Of a stretch of 6,151 nucleotides of DNA, positions 1 to 5,675 are shown in pieces. The number at the start of each line of letters is the position of its first letter. Position 1 is the stretch's first letter. The stretch covers positions 1 through 6,151 of the forward strand of contig JAISTU010000134.1 in assembly GCA_031272415.1 (NCBI GenBank), given 5' to 3'. Origin of the DNA: Bacteroidales bacterium (GTDB taxonomy: Bacteria; Bacteroidota; Bacteroidia; Bacteroidales; WCHB1-69). The notes beneath the pieces are model-generated. The model saw nothing but the letters and a program-made list of their open reading frames with translations. It ran no database searches and was not told where the DNA came from. The position numbers and the translations under genes were made by a program.

Positions 1-260
1 TATCGGGTGCGGTTTGAATAAAAGAGTAGGGGAGGGGAGCATGGAAAAATTCGGGTCAGTAACGGAAATGATAAAAAATGTCTACATAAAATATTGAATA
101 TAAGGTTATTACAACTTAAATAGATAAGATAAATTTCATATCCCCAAAGTTAATCAAGAAAACTTATTAACAATATTTTGTTGAAAAATTTTTATTTGTT
201 TGATTATCAATAAATTAAGTGAAAAAATGCCCCAAAAAAACAATCAAAAACGTAAAAAAG
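1..260. other. Non-coding region upstream of korA
   Basis: No gene is supported here. The first bases read YRVRFE then TAA (stop at 19-21) in frame 1, which could be the last codons of an upstream protein, but six codons prove nothing. Another frame is open from the left edge to a TGA at 95-97 and contains an 18-codon stretch starting at ATG 41, just after a purine-rich GGAGGGGAGC. It resembles no family known to me. Position 20-31 (AAAAGAGTAGGG) recurs at 4031-4042. The AT-rich part holds a small inverted repeat, GTTAAT (149-154) and ATTAAC (166-171). It also holds a direct repeat of GTTGAAAAATT at 180-190 and 260-270, the second of which covers the -33 region of the korA promoter. Confidence 0.5.
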
Positions 261-291
261 TTGAAAAATTCATAAAAAATAGTTACCTTTG
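261..291 (+). promoter_or_regulatory. Bacteroidota-type promoter of the korA operon
   Basis: The -7 element TACCTTTG (284-291) matches the Bacteroidota consensus TAnnTTTG. TTG at 261-263, 20 nt further upstream, fits the -33 element. Transcription would start near position 297-300, giving a leader of about 30 nt before the ATG at 329. The leader shows no strong Shine-Dalgarno sequence, only a weak purine stretch (CAGGA, 324-328) next to the ATG. This placement also decides the korA start codon, because any start upstream of about 300 would lie outside the transcript. The match is by eye to a published consensus. Confidence 0.75.
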
Positions 292-328
292 CAAATATCT
301 TATTTATTATTATTTTTTAGTATCAGGA

Positions 329-2176
329 ATGAGAAACGAAGAACTGAAAACTATTGAGAGAGAGAGCATTGCAGTAAAATTTGCAGGCGACTCAGGCGAT
401 GGCATGCAATTGACGGGGACGCTTTTTTCTGACAATTCGGCACTGTCGGGGAACGATTTATCAACTTTTCCCGATTATCCGGCAGAAATTAGAGCACCCC
501 ATAATACAATTGCAGGTGTATCCGGGTTTCAAGTCCATATTGGCAAAGAAATCCGTACTATTGGCGATAAATGCGACGTGTTGGTGGCAATGAATCCCGC
601 ATCACTCAAAGCGAATCTAAAATGGGTGGCGATGGGCGGTACGATTATTGTAGACGCAGACACGTTTATAGATAAGGCTATTGAAAAAGCAGGTTATAGT
701 TCTAATCCGCTGACTGACAATAGTTTATCAACATACAATTTGATTGTAGCACCAATATCTTCCTCCGCCAAAAGAGTAGGTACCGAATTAGGATTAGACA
801 TACGCACTGCCGAAAGAACAAAAAATATGTTCGCATTAGGCATAGTTTCATTTATCTTTGATAGAAATATCGAAGTGATGAGCAAATTGTTAGACGTAAA
901 ATTTAAGAAAAAACCACAGGTGAGCAAAGCCAATTTTGAGGTTTTGAAAGCAGGTTACATTTATGCCGAAAGTATAGAATGCGTAGAATCCCGCTATCAT
1001 GTCGCCACTGCAACTTTAAAGAAAGGAAAATATCGCAATATTGCAGGCAATACGGCGACCGCATGGGGCTTATTGGCGGCTGCGGAACGTTCAGGGAGAC
1101 CGCTTTTTTTAGGATCCTATCCTATCACTCCTGCCACCGATATTTTGGTGGAATTGGCAAAGCATAAGTCATTGAATGCCAAAGTAATGCAGTGCGAAGA
1201 TGAGATTGCAGGCATTTGTTCGGCAATCGGGGCGTCATTTGCAGGGTGCTTGGCATGTACGACAACTTCTGGTCCCGGATTATCCTTAAAATCAGAGGCT
1301 TTGGGCTTGGCAGTCATGGCTGAATTGCCTTTGGTGCTTGTAGATGTGCAACGGGCAGGACCTTCAACAGGTATGCCAACAAAATCGGAACAAGGAGACC
1401 TATTTCAGGCTCTTTTTGGACGCAATGGCGAATGTCCTTGCATTGTAATTGCGGCTACCTCTCCAAGCGACTGCTTTTTTTCGGCATATACGGCGGCTAA
1501 ATTATCGCTCGAACACATGACACCTGCCATTTTGCTCACGGATGGTTATATAGGACAAGGGTCTGAATTGTTTAGAATACCAAAAGTATCTGATTTAGAG
1601 CCGATTACACCTCCATTAGCAAAACCTAATGAAGAAGGCTATTTGCCCTATAATCGAGACCCTGAAACTTATATTCGCCGCTGGGCTATTCCAGGAACGG
1701 AAGGATTGAGGCACAGAATTGGCGGTTTGGAAAAAACAGACGGAAAAGGAGAAGTTTCTACGGATGCTTTTAATCATGAAAAAATGATACAATATCGCCA
1801 ATTGAAAGTAGATAAAGTTGCCGATTTTATACCTAAACAGGAAATTATTGGTGAAAATACAGGCGATTTATTGGTAGTCAGTTGGGGGGGCACGTATGGA
1901 CAAACATTTATGGCAGTCAAGGAGTTACAAAAAGAAGGTAAAAAAATATCTTTGGCACATTTTAAACATATTATGCCGTTGCCGTCTAATACAGCAGATA
2001 TTTTTGCAGGTTTTAAAGAAATTATTGTCTGCGAATTAAATGGAGGTCAATTTACAGACTATTTAAGGATGAAATTCCCTCAATATCAATACAATAAAAT
2101 GTGCAAAATACAAGGTTTGCCATTTACAACACAAGAATTAACACAAAAATTCAACCAAATTTTAGAACAGAAATAA
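329..2176 (+). CDS. korA: 2-oxoglutarate:ferredoxin oxidoreductase, fused gamma-alpha subunit KorA
   Basis: This 615-residue protein is the large subunit of a cytoplasmic 2-oxoacid:ferredoxin oxidoreductase. With KorB it decarboxylates 2-oxoglutarate with CoA to succinyl-CoA and CO2 and passes two electrons to ferredoxin, a TCA-cycle step that is reversible in some organisms. Residues about 12-195 are the gamma domain (AGDSGDGMQ at 19-27; FPDYPAEIRAP at 47-57). Residues about 235-480 are the alpha domain, with YPITP at 264-268, EDEIAG at 290-295 and TTSGPGLSLKSEALG at 312-326. A C-terminal domain spans about 510-600. This gamma-alpha fusion with FPDxPAEIRAP is the layout of the two-subunit KorAB group also known from mycobacteria. 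The open frame extends upstream to TTG 200, but that extension contains the promoter, so ATG 329 was chosen. korB follows after one base. Pyruvate or another 2-oxoacid as main substrate cannot be excluded. Confidence 0.93.
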   Translation: MRNEELKTIERESIAVKFAGDSGDGMQLTGTLFSDNSALSGNDLSTFPDYPAEIRAPHNTIAGVSGFQVHIGKEIRTIGDKCDVLVAMNPASLKANLKWVAMGGTIIVDADTFIDKAIEKAGYSSNPLTDNSLSTYNLIVAPISSSAKRVGTELGLDIRTAERTKNMFALGIVSFIFDRNIEVMSKLLDVKFKKKPQVSKANFEVLKAGYIYAESIECVESRYHVATATLKKGKYRNIAGNTATAWGLLAAAERSGRPLFLGSYPITPATDILVELAKHKSLNAKVMQCEDEIAGICSAIGASFAGCLACTTTSGPGLSLKSEALGLAVMAELPLVLVDVQRAGPSTGMPTKSEQGDLFQALFGRNGECPCIVIAATSPSDCFFSAYTAAKLSLEHMTPAILLTDGYIGQGSELFRIPKVSDLEPITPPLAKPNEEGYLPYNRDPETYIRRWAIPGTEGLRHRIGGLEKTDGKGEVSTDAFNHEKMIQYRQLKVDKVADFIPKQEIIGENTGDLLVVSWGGTYGQTFMAVKELQKEGKKISLAHFKHIMPLPSNTADIFAGFKEIIVCELNGGQFTDYLRMKFPQYQYNKMCKIQGLPFTTQELTQKFNQILEQK

Positions 2177-2177
2177 A

Positions 2178-3209
2178 ATGAGTTTTGAAACGATAGAAAG
2201 GTCAAGAGTGGCTTTGACCAAAGAAGATTTTGCAAGCGACCAAATGGTAAAATGGTGTCCCGGCTGTGGCTCACATGCTATTTTGGCATCATTAGAAAAC
2301 GTTTTTCCAAAAATTGGCTATAAAAAAGAAAATTTTTGTTTAGTATCGGGCATAGGTTGTGCCTCGCGGTTTCCTTATTATGTAAATACTTACGGATTTC
2401 ATGCCATTCATGGACGTGCCAACCCGATAGCAACAGGTATCTCTGTGGCTAACAAGCAATTAAGTGTTTGGGTGATTTCAGGCGATGGTGATTCATTGGC
2501 AATCGGAGGTAATCATTTTATGCACGTTGTACGCAGAAATGTGGATTTAAACCTGCTTTTGTTTAACAATCAAATTTATGGTTTAACCAAAGGGCAATAT
2601 TCGCCAACCACTCCATTTGGCAGAGTAACCAAAACGTCTCCGCAAGGGACTATAGAAGAGCCATTTTCACCCGGCGACCTTGTTTTGGGGGCAAGAGGTA
2701 CATTTTTTGCCCGTGTGGTGGATAATAATCCCAAATTGATGCAAGAGGTGATGTTCAAAGCGGCTCAGCATAACGGCACTTCGGTAGTTGAATTTTTACA
2801 GAACTGTGTGATTTTCAATGATAAAACACATGAAGCAATTACAGACCGTACCTCCGCTGCCGACCGTCAGTTAATCCTTCAAAATGGTGAACGAATGATT
2901 TTCGGTGCTAATCGCGATAAAGGGTTGATTTTGGGAGAAAGAGGTTTGGAAGTCGTAACCATTGGGCAAAACGGAATTACGGAAGAAGATATTTTGGTGC
3001 ATGATGTTTATCAAAATGACCCCGGATTGCATTTAATGCTTTCTCAAATGACTTTGCCTGATTATCCTGTTGCGTTGGGTGTTATTCGCTCGGTGGTAGC
3101 CCCTACTTATGACGCACTAATGGAGCAGCAAATCGAAGATGCACGAAAAACGTCTCCCATCCGTTGTGTTGATGACCTCTTGAATAGCGGTGATACGTGG
3201 GAAATTTAG
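2178..3209 (+). CDS. korB: 2-oxoglutarate:ferredoxin oxidoreductase, beta (TPP) subunit KorB
   Basis: This 343-residue protein is the catalytic partner of KorA. It binds thiamine pyrophosphate and one [4Fe-4S] cluster that carries electrons to ferredoxin. The TPP motif is visible as GDGDSLAIGG (102-111) ending in NN at 130-131. Four cysteines fit the cluster ligands: C27 and C30 in CPGCGSH, C61 in GIGCASR and C210 in FLQNCVIFN. Their spacing resembles that reported for archaeal two-subunit enzymes. HGRANPIATG (78-87) is another family hallmark. The length is normal for this group. The ATG is one base after the korA stop, so the two are co-transcribed and probably translationally coupled. All key residues are present, so the subunit should be active. 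The final codons overlap the acetyltransferase gene. Confidence 0.93.
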   Translation: MSFETIERSRVALTKEDFASDQMVKWCPGCGSHAILASLENVFPKIGYKKENFCLVSGIGCASRFPYYVNTYGFHAIHGRANPIATGISVANKQLSVWVISGDGDSLAIGGNHFMHVVRRNVDLNLLLFNNQIYGLTKGQYSPTTPFGRVTKTSPQGTIEEPFSPGDLVLGARGTFFARVVDNNPKLMQEVMFKAAQHNGTSVVEFLQNCVIFNDKTHEAITDRTSAADRQLILQNGERMIFGANRDKGLILGERGLEVVTIGQNGITEEDILVHDVYQNDPGLHLMLSQMTLPDYPVALGVIRSVVAPTYDALMEQQIEDARKTSPIRCVDDLLNSGDTWEI

Positions 3210-3643
3210 AAAATGTTCATTATCAAGTAGTTAAGACTGCTGATGAACTGCAAAAAGTTTTTTTCGTAAGAGGCATTGTTTTTGAAGAAGGTCAAAATTG
3301 TGCATATAGTGCTGATTTTGACGGACTTGATTACTCATCCGTTCATTTTTTGGCAAGCATTGGGAGCGAACCTGTCGCTGCAGCAAGGATGAGATTTTTT
3401 TCCGATTATGTTAAAATTGAGCGGCTTGCAGTGAGAAATAATTACCGCCAACAGGGAATAGGTAAAGAATTGTTCGCTTTTGTAATCAGCCATGCTAAAT
3501 CATTGAATTACAAGAAAATAATCATTCATGCACAAGCCTATTTGCTCAATTTTTATCAAAGTTTTGGTTTCATTCCACACGGTGAAAAATTTTTGGAAGA
3601 AAATATAGAACACTACTATATGGAGTTGAGAATTGAGAGTTGA
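3197..3643 (+). CDS. GNAT family N-acetyltransferase, coupled to korB
   Basis: This 148-residue single-domain acetyltransferase of the GNAT fold transfers an acyl group from acyl-CoA to an unidentified acceptor. Motif A is clear at 73-93: KIERLAVRNNYRQQGIGKEL, with the acetyl-CoA pyrophosphate loop R84-Q-Q-G87-I-G89. The C-terminal motif B region carries HAQAYLLNFYQSFGFIPHGE (111-130) and EHYYMEL (139-145), as in the ElaA/YjcF-like group. The N-terminal VFFVRGIVFEEGQN (21-34) is also typical. No in-frame ATG exists before residue 65, so the start is taken as GTG 3197, inside the end of korB with a 13-nt overlap, which suggests translational coupling. An ATG at 3213 is in another frame and stops after five codons. 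The last codons and the stop lie in a GAGTTGA-rich repeat, so the tail may have been altered. The substrate could be a small amine or a protein. Confidence 0.87.
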   Translation: MGNLENVHYQVVKTADELQKVFFVRGIVFEEGQNCAYSADFDGLDYSSVHFLASIGSEPVAAARMRFFSDYVKIERLAVRNNYRQQGIGKELFAFVISHAKSLNYKKIIIHAQAYLLNFYQSFGFIPHGEKFLEENIEHYYMELRIES

Positions 3644-3646
3644 GAG
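3623..3646 (+). repeat. GAGTTGAGAATTGAGAG low-complexity repeat, copy 1
   Basis: Degenerate short-period purine/T repeat (GAGTTGA, GAATTGA, GAGTTGA) covering the stop codon of the acetyltransferase gene. A 17-nt stretch (3623-3639) recurs in the opposite orientation at 5809-5825 with 15 of 17 bases the same. Such repeats often sit in gene-flanking DNA. Here the repeat supplies the last residues, ELRIES. Confidence 0.5.
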
Positions 3647-3648
3647 TG

Positions 3649-3689
3649 ATTGTAGGGGACAATGACATGCCTTGCCTAAAAAAGGTGAA
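3649..3689 (+). repeat. REP-like hairpin repeat, copy 1
   Basis: This element begins 6 nt after the acetyltransferase stop codon and matches 5085-5124. By hand alignment, 34 of 42 columns are identical. The core GGACAATGACATGCCTTGCC can fold into an imperfect hairpin centred on CATG. The two copies keep the stem while moving a one-base bulge from one arm (GGACAA here) to the other (TTGTCC in copy 2), which suggests the structure matters. No U-run follows, so it is not a classical intrinsic terminator. It may mark or protect the 3' end of the kor transcript. Confidence 0.55.
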
Positions 3690-4055
3690 TGATTGTTAAC
3701 CTCATTATCTTATTTTTTTGTTGTAGATACGTGGTGTCGCATTTGCAATTTGCAATCTGATTTATCGTATCCATTACTACTCTTTGGCTATCTGATAATT
3801 TGTGTGTTTGATAGCCCCGCACTTCTCCCAATAATTTCATGCTACAAAGCCTCAATCGCATACACTTATCCATAAAAGTGAGAGATTTTACTCTATTTTC
3901 ACTTGTACGAGAATTAAAAATTTGCAAAATCAAAAAAACTTTCCTCAATTATGCGATTCTCGTGCAAAAAGAAATATTATCAGAAAAAACAATGCAATAC
4001 CAATCAGTTTATGCATCCTGTTTGGTAAAAAAAAGAGTAGGGTAGGGCAGGGGAG
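3690..4055. other. Non-coding region between the kor operon and the repeat array
   Basis: No gene is well supported. Short open frames exist on both strands (for example minus 3676-3840, 54 codons from an ATG at 3840), but they overlap each other and resemble nothing known. The region carries a tandem ATTTGCA pair (3741-3754), an inverted repeat with 12-bp arms (3903-3914/3956-3967) and a smaller one, TACCAA (3998-4003)/TTGGTA (4022-4027). It ends in a G-rich tract with three G-runs (4040-4053). Confidence 0.5.
3903..3967 (+). repeat. Inverted repeat, 12-bp arms with a 41-nt loop
   Basis: TTGTACGAGAAT (3903-3914) faces ATTCTCGTGCAA (3956-3967). Eleven of 12 positions are complementary, and the twelfth becomes a U-G pair if the plus strand is transcribed. 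The loop is AT-rich. It could be a structured RNA, a bipartite protein-binding site or the ends of a very small decayed element. No U-run follows the right arm (it continues into an A-run), so it is not an obvious plus-strand terminator. Confidence 0.5.
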
Positions 4056-4198
4056 TTGTAAATTTGCTGTAAATTCCATCGATTTACAATACGAAGTGGG
4101 TTGTAAATTTATTGTAAATTCACAGGCAAATATTGTTAATTTGCAATGTAAATTCGGTAAATTGACAACTTTCCGTGTAAATTGTGTGTAAATTTACG
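4056..4198 (+). repeat. TGTAAATT repeat array, left cluster
   Basis: Seven exact TGTAAATT copies start at 4057, 4068, 4102, 4113, 4147, 4176 and 4187. There is also one variant (GGTAAATT, 4157) and one inverted partner, ATTTACA (4082-4088), which pairs with 4068-4074. Three pairs are exactly 11 bp apart, about one helical turn. The blocks at 4056 and 4101 form a degenerate 45-bp tandem repeat. The last copy extends to the palindrome GTAAATTTAC (4188-4197). This looks like a multi-site protein-binding region or an iteron array. The XRE protein encoded downstream is the obvious candidate ligand, but that is inference. Confidence 0.75.
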
Positions 4199-4394
4199 TT
4201 TATTTTCAGCGAAAGTCGTTAAATATATAATATTTAGTTAAGATAATTCATTTATATACAATTTATTATACAATATAAACAAAGTATTACTTTAAATATA
4301 TACGCAAAGTATTATCCCTATTTTTAAGCATTGTAAATTTTATATATAAATCATTTATTCTCAATCTAAAAAGCATATAGATATAAAGTTTTAC
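4199..4394. other. Very AT-rich segment inside the repeat array
   Basis: This stretch is nearly all A and T and carries no gene. It contains a 10-bp direct repeat, CAAAGTATTA, at 4280-4289 and 4305-4314 (25 bp apart) and one isolated TGTAAATT at 4332. Such a segment between repeat clusters could be curved DNA, an easily melted region or decayed spacer. Confidence 0.45.
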
Positions 4395-4438
4395 TGTAAA
4401 TTTGGTATGTAAATTTATGTAAATTGCCATGTAAATTT
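4395..4438 (+). repeat. TGTAAATT repeat array, right cluster
   Basis: Four exact TGTAAATT copies start at 4395, 4408, 4418 and 4430 (steps of 13, 10 and 12 bp, close to helical phasing). Two of them extend to GTAAATTTAT, one base from the palindrome GTAAATTTAC. The cluster lies about 45-90 bp upstream of the XRE -7 box, where a repressor or activator could touch the promoter by looping or by filling adjacent sites. Confidence 0.7.
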
Positions 4439-4457
4439 ATAGTCAAATTTAACAAAT

Positions 4458-4489
4458 TTTATTTTGTATTGATTTTTTTGCTATCTTTG
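4458..4489 (+). promoter_or_regulatory. Bacteroidota-type promoter of the XRE regulator
   Basis: The -7 element TATCTTTG (4482-4489) matches TAnnTTTG exactly. A good -33 element is lacking at the usual spacing: TTTA lies at 4458-4461, and TTTG at 4463-4466 is too close. A weak -33 would suit a promoter that is controlled by a bound regulator. The start of transcription is expected near 4496-4499, leaving a leader of about 60 nt before ATG 4558. Confidence 0.65.
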
Positions 4490-4497
4490 CAAAATGG

Positions 4498-4515
4498 TGT
4501 AAATTGTAAATTTAC
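4498..4515 (+). promoter_or_regulatory. Probable operator at the XRE transcription start
   Basis: Two overlapping TGTAAATT copies (4498 and 4505) end in the perfect 10-bp palindrome GTAAATTTAC (4506-4515), directly downstream of the -7 box and over the predicted start of transcription. The same palindrome, also preceded by GTGTAAATTG, occurs at 4188-4197. This is a position where a dimeric HTH protein would block initiation, so negative autoregulation by the XRE protein is the likeliest reading. Confidence 0.6.
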
Positions 4516-4557
4516 GCTTTTTGAAATTTGTAATAAAAAAAAAATAGATGTATAAAA

Positions 4558-5061
4558 ATGAAAGAACGATTAGAAGAATTTTTGAGAGTAAAACATTTGA
4601 CACAAGCACAATTGGCAGATATGATAGGAGTAGGACGTCCGTCAATCACACATTTGATGACAGGTAGAAATCAAAGCAGTGATACAGTTACGGCAAAAAT
4701 GCTATCCTATTTTCCCGATTTGAATCCCAATTGGTTATTAAACGGTGAAGGAGAGATGTGGAAAACACCCGAAACAGTGAAACAAACACAAACTTTTCCA
4801 CATGAAGGACTTTTTGCAATGCCTGATGAGGAAAATTTGGCGGCTGTTCCTGTACAAGAAATGCCTGTTGCAGCGCCTATTCCACAGGAAACGGCAACAA
4901 CATTGCCGATTAACCAAATTCCCAATCCGCAAGATATGCAAGCAAATGTGCAAAATTCACCGCAGGAAATTCAGAAAACAATCAAAGAGAAAGAAATACG
5001 AAAAATAGTATTCTTCTATACCGACAAAACTTTTGAAGAATACTATCCGCAAAAAGAGTGA
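4558..5061 (+). CDS. XRE-family helix-turn-helix transcriptional regulator
   Basis: This 167-residue DNA-binding protein has a Cro/C1-type HTH at residues about 5-60. TQAQLADMIGVGRPSITHLM (15-34) carries both helices of the HTH, followed by FPDLNPNWLLNGEGEMWK (52-69), a signature of XRE proteins common in Bacteroidota. Residues 70-145 form a low-complexity linker rich in P, Q, A and T with no fold visible. The end, RKIVFFYTDKTFEEYYP (148-164), looks like a conserved small beta element and may serve oligomerisation. There is no peptidase (LexA/CI) domain, toxin partner or transmembrane segment. ATG 4558 is preceded by an A-rich leader and sits about 60 nt after the promoter. The upstream TGTAAATT array and the operator palindrome suggest that it controls its own gene. 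Other targets are not visible. Confidence 0.88.
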   Translation: MKERLEEFLRVKHLTQAQLADMIGVGRPSITHLMTGRNQSSDTVTAKMLSYFPDLNPNWLLNGEGEMWKTPETVKQTQTFPHEGLFAMPDEENLAAVPVQEMPVAAPIPQETATTLPINQIPNPQDMQANVQNSPQEIQKTIKEKEIRKIVFFYTDKTFEEYYPQKE

Positions 5062-5084
5062 AATTTATTCAATTAAAAATTAAG

Positions 5085-5124
5085 ATTGTAGGGCAATGGT
5101 ATGCCTTGTCCACAAAGAGGTGAA
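5085..5124 (+). repeat. REP-like hairpin repeat, copy 2
   Basis: Second copy of the element at 3649-3689, in the same orientation and again just after a gene (23 nt past the XRE stop codon). Its core GGCAATGGTATGCCTTGTCC folds into the same imperfect hairpin. The flanking ATTGTAGGG and GGTGAA are also kept, so the repeat is more than a simple stem. Its placement suggests a role at transcript 3' ends or a dispersed non-autonomous repeat family. Confidence 0.55.
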
Positions 5125-5160
5125 AGGTACAGGGAACAGGGTAGAAAACAACTTTCAACT

Positions 5161-5202
5161 TTTTTTTGCATTTTCGCATAAAAACGTTCTAAATTTGGAC
5201 AA
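5161..5202 (+). repeat. 42-bp inverted repeat, left arm
   Basis: This segment reads T7-GCATTTT, then a variable centre, then CGTTCTAAATTTGGACAA. It matches the complement of 5766-5807 without gaps at 36 of 42 positions. The two arms face each other and enclose the putative lipoprotein gene. The T-run is low complexity, but the 9-base block CGTTCTAAA and the block GGACAA are not. Confidence 0.6.
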
Positions 5203-5276
5203 AATTCGCGTGCCAGCACCTTAATTTTGAGAATATTTTAATGATTACTATTGTTTTTTTACAATCTTTTTCATAG

Positions 5277-5675
5277 TTATTCCTCCTCAATACAAGTTAA
5301 GAAAAATATTTCAGGTACCCAAATGGCAAGTGTAATTTTGCCGTCACAATGAGATTTGTAAGACAATCTTACAGATACGGTGTCGCTGGAACGAAATTTT
5401 GGAGGTACATAACCATAAATACGCCAAGGTTCGTTTGTAACATCTTCACCAAAGAAAAAATAACCTACAATCTTTTTTTGTGCTTGCGGACACGATTTTC
5501 CTTGCATTTTATAGGTTTCTTTCAGATATACAAATTTTCCTGTATATCCTTGTTCACAATTCTTTTGTTTTACACAACTTGTCGTTAAAAAGCAAGTTAT
5601 CAACATCATACACAGCATTATTCCCGCTGTGATTTTCTTTTGGACGCCTTGCGCCAATGTTCGTCTCTTACGCAT
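5277..5675 (-). CDS. Putative lipoprotein of unknown function
   Basis: I do not recognise this 132-residue protein. It begins with a basic segment (MRKRRTLAQGVQKK), then a hydrophobic stretch (about 16-31, GIMLCMMLITCFL) ending in LTTSC with Cys34 as the candidate lipidated residue. This fits a type II signal peptide, although T at -3 is less usual than L, V or I. The mature part would be about 99 residues, probably attached to the inner or outer membrane facing the periplasm or the surface. It has four further cysteines (C40, C62, C110, C128), enough for two disulfides, and aromatic-rich segments (VGYFFFGEDVTNEPWRIYGY, 70-89) that suggest a small beta-rich domain. ATG 5675 is the first possible start, as an in-frame stop lies two codons upstream. 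It is convergent with the XRE gene. No clear -7 box was found upstream. Confidence 0.7.
   Translation of the reverse strand: MRKRRTLAQGVQKKITAGIMLCMMLITCFLTTSCVKQKNCEQGYTGKFVYLKETYKMQGKSCPQAQKKIVGYFFFGEDVTNEPWRIYGYVPPKFRSSDTVSVRLSYKSHCDGKITLAIWVPEIFFLTCIEEE

Noticed and set aside
41..97. 18-codon frame MEKFGSVTEMIKNVYIKY after a purine-rich GGAGGGGAGC
   Set aside because: It is too short to judge, this phylum rarely relies on such ribosome sites, and there is no promoter box before it in the window.
3676..3840. 54-codon minus-strand frame (MKLLGEVRGYQTHKLSDSQ...) with plausible codon use
   Set aside because: It has no recognisable domain and no promoter box, it ends inside the REP-like hairpin, and other frames are also open over the same bases.
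4056..4515. CRISPR array
   Set aside because: Repeats are only 8-10 bp, spacing is irregular and often shorter than the repeat itself, and no cas gene is present.
4558..5061. Antitoxin of a toxin-antitoxin pair or a phage CI repressor
   Set aside because: No toxin gene lies next to it, no peptidase domain is present and no phage gene is in the window, so only an XRE regulator is supported.
5096..5224. 42-codon plus-strand frame starting MVCLVHKEVKG
   Set aside because: Its start lies inside the REP-like repeat and it runs through the inverted-repeat arm, so the frame is explained by repeats rather than coding.
5250..5265. ATTGT-T6-ACAAT hairpin as terminator for the convergent genes
   Set aside because: The 5-bp all-weak stem has no adequate U-run on the minus strand and lies far from the XRE gene end, so it is not a credible terminator.
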